64,000 nucleotides of DNA from Pseudomonas orientalis (GTDB taxonomy: Bacteria > Pseudomonadota > Gammaproteobacteria > Pseudomonadales > Pseudomonadaceae), in the NCBI RefSeq assembly GCF_001439815.1, contig NZ_JYLM01000001.1, positions 62,001 to 126,000 on the forward strand, given 5' to 3'. Shown one piece after another: positions 59,101-64,000 of this stretch. Within the stretch, counting starts at the first letter, position 1, and the number at the start of each line of letters is the position of its first letter. The notes under the pieces were generated by a model. The model had not been told where the DNA came from. It saw only the letters and a program-made list of their open reading frames with translations, and did not search any database. The translations under genes were made by a program, and so were the position numbers.

Positions 59101-60557
59101 AGGACCGGCGCGGCTGCCACCGCCTTCGGCTGGCGATACAGGTCAAGCAGCACCTGGTCCAGCACCGACGACGCGCCCCACGGCTTGGAGTCGTTGAGAA
59201 TCGCCACCACCGCCCAGGTGTTGCCATTGTTGTCGCGGCTGAACCCGGCGATGGCGCGCACGGTGTTCAAGGTACCGGTCTTCACATGGGCTTCGCCGCG
59301 CATGGCGGTAGTCTTCAGGCGTTTACGCATGGTGCCGTCGGTGCCGGCGATCGGCAGCGAACTGATGTATTCGGCGGCGTAGGGGCTTTTCCAGGCCGCT
59401 TGCAGCATGGCGGCCATCTCACGGGCGCTGACCCGTTCGGCGCGGGACAGGCCGGAGCCGTTCTCCATCACCAGGTGGGGCGCGGTAATGCCTTTTTTCG
59501 CCAGCCACTGACGCACCACGCGTTGCGCGGCCTTGGCGTCGTCGCCATCGGCATCGTTGCGAAACTGCGCGCCGAGGCTCAGGAACAGTTGCTGGGCCAT
59601 GGTGTTGTTACTGTATTTGTTGATGTCGCGGATAATTTCCGCCAGGTCCGGCGAGAACGCACGGGCCAGCACCTTGGCATCCTTGGGCACCGGCGCCTGG
59701 ATATCGCGGCCCTGGATGGTGCCGCCCAATTCCTTCCAGATCGCACGCACGGCGCCGGCGGTGTAGGTGGCATGGTCGAGCAGCGACAGGTAGGTCTGCG
59801 AACTGCAACCGTCCGCCAACTGGCCACTGACGGTCACGGTTACACTGCCGTCGGCGGCGGTCACCGGGCTGTAGCGCACATCGCCGGTGCACTGTTTGGC
59901 GTTGGACACTTTCACCTGGTTGTCGATGCGAACGGTCGCAATCGGCGGCTCGACCGACACGATCACCCGCCCGGCGTCATTGCGTGTCACGAAGCGCAGG
60001 GCCTTGAGGTTGACCAGCAGGGCGTCGGGCTTGACCAGGAACGGCTTGTTCTCGTCGTTGCCGTCGTCATTGAATTCCGGCAATTGTGGCTGCTGGAAGA
60101 AGTTGCGATCCAGGACCAGGTCGCCGGTGACCTGCTGCACGCCGTTGGCGCGCAGGTCGCGCATCAACAGCCAGAGCTTTTCCATGTTCAGCTTGGGATC
60201 GCCGCCGCCCTTGAGATACAGGTTGCCGCGCAACACGCCACCACTGAGCACGCCGTCGGTGTAGAACTCGGTTTTCCACTGATGATTGGGGCCGAGCATT
60301 TCCAGGGCCGCGTAGGTGGTCACCAGTTTCATGGTGGAGGCCGGGTTTACCGAAACGTCGGCATTGAACACGGTCGGCGTACCGGGGCCGTTCAAGGGCA
60401 GCATCACCAGGGACAAGGCGGTATTTTGCAGTTTGGCCTTCTGAAGGGCCTGGGCAACGCTGGGGGGCAGGGTGGTATTGATGGGGGCGGCGGTGGCATG
60501 CAGGGCCAATGGCAGGAGAACACCGGCAAGGAAAACAGAACGCAACGATTTGATCAT
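59097..60557 (-). CDS. dacB: D-alanyl-D-alanine carboxypeptidase/endopeptidase (PBP4)
   Basis: This is a 486-residue periplasmic penicillin-binding protein of the S13 family, with a signal peptide (1-23, cut after ATA). Active-site motifs are STMK (near residue 74), YSNN (near residue 314) and KTG in HVKTGTLNTVR, all intact. It cuts D-Ala-D-Ala and cross-links in peptidoglycan; loss of PBP4 induces AmpC in Pseudomonas. It is convergent with the cyclase gene, and both stops lie in the same CTAG. Confidence 0.94.
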   Translation of the reverse strand: MIKSLRSVFLAGVLLPLALHATAAPINTTLPPSVAQALQKAKLQNTALSLVMLPLNGPGTPTVFNADVSVNPASTMKLVTTYAALEMLGPNHQWKTEFYTDGVLSGGVLRGNLYLKGGGDPKLNMEKLWLLMRDLRANGVQQVTGDLVLDRNFFQQPQLPEFNDDGNDENKPFLVKPDALLVNLKALRFVTRNDAGRVIVSVEPPIATVRIDNQVKVSNAKQCTGDVRYSPVTAADGSVTVTVSGQLADGCSSQTYLSLLDHATYTAGAVRAIWKELGGTIQGRDIQAPVPKDAKVLARAFSPDLAEIIRDINKYSNNTMAQQLFLSLGAQFRNDADGDDAKAAQRVVRQWLAKKGITAPHLVMENGSGLSRAERVSAREMAAMLQAAWKSPYAAEYISSLPIAGTDGTMRKRLKTTAMRGEAHVKTGTLNTVRAIAGFSRDNNGNTWAVVAILNDSKPWGASSVLDQVLLDLYRQPKAVAAAPVL

Positions 60558-60794
60558 AAAAAATAAGACCCTACTGCTGAGAAGGGTGAAAAAGGCGAGG
60601 GGTATATAAGAAAAATCCCTCATTGGTCATGAAAGTGTCGGCATTATGCCCCAAGCCGAGCTTACTTGTAGCTGAACGATAGCGGGTAATCCGGGTTTTT
60701 TTATCGGCAAAGCGCCGCCCGTCCCAGAGAGTCGGGCAATCGCCGCCTTAAACTGCTAAAGTGCCGGCCGTTATTACTTAAGAGGATTGTTCCA

Positions 60795-61139
60795 ATGGCG
60801 ACTAACCGTTCCCAGCGTCTGCGCAAAAAACTGTGCGTTGATGAATTTCAAGAGCTGGGTTTCGAACTGAACCTGGACTTCAAAGAAGGCCTGAGTGAAG
60901 AAGCTATCGACGCTTTCCTCGAAGCATTCATCAAAGAAGCCATGGAAGCCAACGGTCTGGGTTATGTCGGCGGCGATGACTACGGTCTGGTTTGCCTGCA
61001 GAAGCGCGGCTCGGTCAACGAAGAGCAGCGTGCTGCCGTTGAGGCCTGGCTGAAAACCCGTTCCGAGCTGACCAAGGCTGAAGTCAGCCCGTTGCTGGAC
61101 GTGTGGTATCCGGAAAAGCCGATCAACGCGGCCAAGTGA
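60795..61139 (+). CDS. yggL: YggL family 50S ribosome-binding protein
   Basis: This 114-residue protein of DUF469 has the family opening NRSQRLRKKLCVDEFQELGF and the VGGDDYGLVC core. E. coli YggL is found on the 50S subunit. AGAGGA lies eight bases before the ATG. It is followed by a strong terminator. Confidence 0.92.
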   Translation: MATNRSQRLRKKLCVDEFQELGFELNLDFKEGLSEEAIDAFLEAFIKEAMEANGLGYVGGDDYGLVCLQKRGSVNEEQRAAVEAWLKTRSELTKAEVSPLLDVWYPEKPINAAK

Positions 61140-61149
61140 TACCAAACAA

Positions 61150-61180
61150 AACGGCGACCTGAGGGTCGCCGTTTTTTTAT
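61150..61180 (+). terminator. Intrinsic terminator of yggL (bidirectional)
   Basis: AACGGCGACC-TGAG-GGTCGCCGTT is a ten-pair stem followed by T7. On the minus strand the A-run upstream gives a T-run, so it may also end benE, whose stop codon overlaps its end. Confidence 0.88.
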
Positions 61181-62367
61181 GCCTTGCGTCCGTTCAGGAT
61201 CAGCAGCGTCAACACTCCCGCCACAATTCCCCAGAACGCCGAACCGATGGAAAACAACGTCAGGCCTGACGCCGTGACCATGAAGGTGATCAGCGCCGCT
61301 TCCCGTTCCTTGGGCTCATTCATGGCGATGCTCAGCCCATTGATGATCGAGCCAAACAACGCCAATGCCGCAATCGACAGCACCAGTTCCTTGGGCAATG
61401 CCGCGAACAGTGCCGCCAACGTGGCGCCGAAGACTCCGGCAATCCCGTAGAACACCCCGCACCAGACGGCTGCGGTGTAGCGCTTGTTGCGGTCTTCATG
61501 AGCATGCGGCCCGGTGCAGATCGCCGCGCTGATGGCCGCCAGGTTGATGCCGTGGGAGCCAAAGGGCGCCAGCACCAGCGAGGCCAGGCCTGTGGTGGTG
61601 ATCAGTGGCGAGGCCGGCACGGTGTAGCCGTCGGCGCGCAGCACGGCGACCCCCGGCATGTTCTGCGAGGTCATCGCCACCACGAACAGCGGGATGCCGA
61701 TGCTGATGGTCGCCGCCAGCGAGAAGTGCGGCGTGGTCCACACCGGTGTCGCGACTTCCAGATGAAAGCCGCTGAAATCCAGCAGCCCCATCAAGCCCGA
61801 CAGCAGGGTGCCGCTCACCAGCGCGGCCAGCACCGCATAACGCGGCGACAGGCGCTTGATGATCAGGTAAGTGAAAAACATCCCCAGCACCAGGCCGGTG
61901 CGATGCTGCGCGGCGACGAAGATTTCACTGCCGATCTTGAACAGAATCCCCGCCAGCAACGCCGCCGCCAGTGAGGCGGGGATGCGCTTGACCAGTTTTT
62001 CAAAGCTGCCGGTCAGCCCGCAGATCGTCACCAGTACCGCGCAGGTGATGTAGGCACCGATGGCCTCGCCGTAACTGACCCCGCCCAGGCTCGTGATCAA
62101 CAGCGCCGCGCCGGGTGTGGACCAGGCGATGGTGATCGGCGTGCGGTAGCGCAGGGACAGGCCGATGCTGCACACCGCCATGCCGATGGAAATCGCCCAG
62201 ATCCACGAGGAAATCTGCGCCGTGGTCAAACCGGCGGCCTGGCCGGCCTGGAACATCAGCACCAGCGAGCTGGTGTAACCGGTCATCATCGCGATGAAAC
62301 CGGCGACGACGGCCGAAGGTGACGTGTCGGCCAGCGGGCGTAACGGCGCTTGGATGGCGTCGGTCAT
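61177..62367 (-). CDS. benE: BenE family benzoate/H+ symporter
   Basis: This is a 396-residue membrane protein with about eleven or twelve helices. IAWSTPGAALLITS near residue 83 and the later GSHGINLAAISAAICTG are BenE signatures. The family includes the benzoate transporter of Acinetobacter, but no benzoate catabolic genes are nearby, so the substrate is open. It is divergent from the GntR regulator. Confidence 0.85.
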   Translation of the reverse strand: MTDAIQAPLRPLADTSPSAVVAGFIAMMTGYTSSLVLMFQAGQAAGLTTAQISSWIWAISIGMAVCSIGLSLRYRTPITIAWSTPGAALLITSLGGVSYGEAIGAYITCAVLVTICGLTGSFEKLVKRIPASLAAALLAGILFKIGSEIFVAAQHRTGLVLGMFFTYLIIKRLSPRYAVLAALVSGTLLSGLMGLLDFSGFHLEVATPVWTTPHFSLAATISIGIPLFVVAMTSQNMPGVAVLRADGYTVPASPLITTTGLASLVLAPFGSHGINLAAISAAICTGPHAHEDRNKRYTAAVWCGVFYGIAGVFGATLAALFAALPKELVLSIAALALFGSIINGLSIAMNEPKEREAALITFMVTASGLTLFSIGSAFWGIVAGVLTLLILNGRKA

Positions 62368-62401
62368 GGAAAGGTGTTCCTTTTACCTGACTCCGCACGC
62401 T

Positions 62402-62499
62402 GTAGGAGCGAGCTTGCTCGCGAAAATCGCCAACGATAACGCGGGCAATCAGATTAAACGCGGCGCCCTTGGGTTCTTCGCGAGCAAGCTCGCTCCTAC
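62402..62499. repeat. Type A REPIN, not nested
   Basis: GTAGGAGCGAGCTTGCTCGCG and its inverted copy surround a spacer with CAACGATAACGCG. It is the only type A copy in the window without type B flanks, and it lies in the benE/gntR divergent region. Confidence 0.82.
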
Positions 62500-62611
62500 A
62501 GTGGGATGTCGTTCATGGGAAATCGTGGAATCAAGCCTAAACTCAAACGTAACGACCCATTGCAATACAGCCGGCGCCGCAAACAGCCGTACAGTGTGTT
62601 GGCGCAGTGGG

Positions 62612-62621
62612 TTGTGTACAA
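62612..62621. promoter_or_regulatory. Putative FCD-GntR operator before the GntR gene
   Basis: TTGTGTACAA is a near-perfect palindrome of the FCD type, 88 bases before the regulator start in the region shared with benE. It could be the site of the regulator encoded next to it. Confidence 0.4.
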
Positions 62622-62708
62622 TGTGCCCTGTTTTCAGGTGATACTTGCCAGCGTACCGTTGTTGCCGTATTACCTTATTTCGCCGCCGTTCTCCAAACCC
62701 GAGTGCCC

Positions 62709-63473
62709 ATGAACGAACAGTTGCAACCTCTCAAGAAACAACCGCGAGCCGGCAAGACCGGTCGCAGCGGAACCCAGGACGATATCGTCTACGCGCATAT
62801 CTTCGAAGCTATCCTCGAACAACGCCTGGCACCCGGTACCAAATTGAGTGAAGAGGCACTGGGCGAAATCTTCGGCGTGAGCCGCACCATCATTCGCCGC
62901 GCATTGTCGCGCCTGGCCCATGAAGGCGTGGTGTTGCTGCGGCCCAACCGTGGCGCGGTCGTCGCCAGCCCGAGCGTCGAGGAGGCCCGGCAGGTGTTCA
63001 TGGCGCGGCGTCTGGTGGAGCGCGCGATCACCGAGTTGGCGGTGCAGCACGCCACCGCCGAGCAACTGGCCGAATTGCGCCAGATGGTCAACGATGAACG
63101 CGACAGTTTCTCCCGGGGGGACCGTGGTGCCGGCATTCGCCTCTCCGGCGAATTCCACCTGAAGCTGGCCGAGGCGGCGAAGAACGCGCCGCTGATCAGC
63201 TTCCAGCGCAGCCTGGTGTCCCAGACCTCATTGATCATCGCCCAGTACGAAAGCGGCAACCGCTCGCACTGTTCCTACGATGAACACACCCAGTTGATCG
63301 ACGCGATCGAAGCCCGGGATGCGGTACTCGCGGTGGATCTGATGATGCATCACATGGATCACATCGACAGCAAGCTCAACCTCGATGAGGAGAGTGCGTC
63401 GGATGATTTGCATGCAGTGTTCTCGCATCTGTTGCAGACCAAAAAGGCGGGGCGCTCGTCTGTAAAGTTGTAA
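62709..63473 (+). CDS. GntR/FCD family transcriptional regulator
   Basis: This is a 254-residue regulator with a winged helix near 25-90 (LGEIFGVSRTIIRRALSRL) and an FCD ligand domain (105-235) with metal-type His in FHLKL, YDEHTQLI and MMHHM. I chose the ATG at 62709 because the upstream frame is not conserved-looking. It is divergent from benE and convergent with guaD; in Pseudomonas a GntR of this kind is often near the xanthine dehydrogenase/guanine deaminase genes, so purine control is possible. Confidence 0.88.
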   Translation: MNEQLQPLKKQPRAGKTGRSGTQDDIVYAHIFEAILEQRLAPGTKLSEEALGEIFGVSRTIIRRALSRLAHEGVVLLRPNRGAVVASPSVEEARQVFMARRLVERAITELAVQHATAEQLAELRQMVNDERDSFSRGDRGAGIRLSGEFHLKLAEAAKNAPLISFQRSLVSQTSLIIAQYESGNRSHCSYDEHTQLIDAIEARDAVLAVDLMMHHMDHIDSKLNLDEESASDDLHAVFSHLLQTKKAGRSSVKL

Positions 63474-63499
63474 TTTCCCCGACACACCGGGAATAAAAA

Positions 63500-63591
63500 G
63501 GTGGGAGGGGGCTTGCCCCCGATAGCAGTGTGTCAGTCACAAATAGGTTGGCTGATACACCGCAATCGGGGGCAAGCCCCCTCCCACATTT
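63500..63591. repeat. Type B REPIN between gntR and guaD
   Basis: An inverted pair of GTGGGAGGGGGCTTGCCCCC with a spacer containing AGCAGTGTGTCAGTCAC is followed by T6. It lies between convergent genes. Confidence 0.85.
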
Positions 63592-63614
63592 TTTGATTTG
63601 TGTTGTGGCTGGGA

Positions 63615-64000
63615 TCAGCGTTGATGCACCAGATTGCCGGCCGCATAGGTCTGCATCACCGCCCGATCATCCCCCAGTGTCATCAACACAAACAACGTCT
63701 CGGCAATGTTATTGGCCTGCTTCAAGCGATAGCTGAGCAGCGGCGTGGCGTTGTAGTCCAGCACCAGAAAGTCCGCATCCGTGCCCGGCTGCAAGGTGCC
63801 GATCCTGTCTTCCAGGCGCAACGCCCGCGCACCGCCCAGGGTCGCCAGGTACAGCGACTTGAACGGGCTCAATCGCGCGCCCTGCAACTGCATGACCTTG
63901 TAGGCTTCATTCAGGGTTTGCAGCAGCGAGAAGCTGGTACCGCCGCCCACGTCGGTGCCCAGGCCGACATTCAGTTTGTGCTTCTCGGCCATCGGCAGGT
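63615..64000 (-). CDS. guaD: Guanine deaminase, C-terminal part (cut by window end)
   Basis: The last 128 or so codons of an amidohydrolase are visible. VGLGTDVGGGTSFSLLQTLN holds the metal-site Asp, and RLEDRIGTLQPGTDADFLVLD is the usual end of guanine deaminase, which converts guanine to xanthine. The frame stays open to base 64000, so the gene begins outside the window. It is complete at its C-terminus. Confidence 0.85.
   Translation of the reverse strand, partial: LPMAEKHKLNVGLGTDVGGGTSFSLLQTLNEAYKVMQLQGARLSPFKSLYLATLGGARALRLEDRIGTLQPGTDADFLVLDYNATPLLSYRLKQANNIAETLFVLMTLGDDRAVMQTYAAGNLVHQR

Noticed and set aside
1..64000. tRNA, rRNA, insertion sequences or prophage genes
   Set aside because: No cloverleaf, transposase, integrase or phage structural motif was found on either strand.

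Overview
The window is a GC-rich chromosomal segment of a Pseudomonas of the fluorescens group. The evidence is the sigX-oprF block with cmaX, crfX and cmpX, the AcnD/PrpF type of methylcitrate operon, an APS-reductase-type cysH, thrH, rmf, and many copies of the short palindromic REP/REPIN repeats typical of fluorescent pseudomonads. I see no rRNA, tRNA, insertion sequence, prophage or CRISPR array.

Layout. 1-8.2 kb: DUF2784 protein, HAD hydrolase, SDR/LysR pair, a hydantoin-type racemase homologue with an NCS1 transporter, cysH, thrH and a higBA toxin-antitoxin pair. 8.4-12.9 kb: pabB and a three-gene unit (RimK-like ligase, membrane 'inactive transglutaminase', retropepsin-like protease). 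13.1-21.7 kb: propionate operon prpR-prpB-prpC-acnD-prpF-prpD. 21.8-28.9 kb: a cysteine/sulfur-carrier operon (EamA exporter, a 620-residue JAB-Ubl-E1-rhodanese fusion, a CysM-like synthase, a CysE-like acetyltransferase, an AlaX-like editing protein) divergent from a MocR regulator. 29.1-38.3 kb: ppsR/ppsA, a hydrolase, rraA, cmaX-crfX-cmpX-sigX-oprF. 38.3-49.6 kb: nitrate assimilation (cobA, nasC, nirD, nirB, PP2C-kinase, nasA, nasT, nasS). 49.9-52.0 kb: four small genes related to Salmonella SPI-1 invG, spaO, hilA and iagB, three of them cut down to single parts. 52.1-64 kb: pyrD, rmf, rlmL, a diguanylate cyclase, dacB, yggL, benE, a GntR regulator and the end of guaD.

How genes work together. 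The sulfur-carrier operon looks like a complete alternative cysteine route. The E1 and rhodanese domains would load sulfur on the Ubl domain, the CysM-like enzyme would join it to a serine acetylated by the CysE-like enzyme, and the JAB domain would free the product, as Mec+/CysO/CysM/MoeZ do in Mycobacterium tuberculosis, but with three of those partners in one chain. The nas genes form three transcription units. Each starts at a good sigma-54 promoter and has an RNA leader with an intrinsic terminator and A1/G4 hexaloop hairpins, as expected for NtrC activation combined with NasT antitermination. The SPI-1-like genes have intact reading frames but lack all export machinery within the window, so they are either a decayed type III system or a reused periplasmic module. 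They sit where the PAO1-like gene order (as I remember it) breaks.
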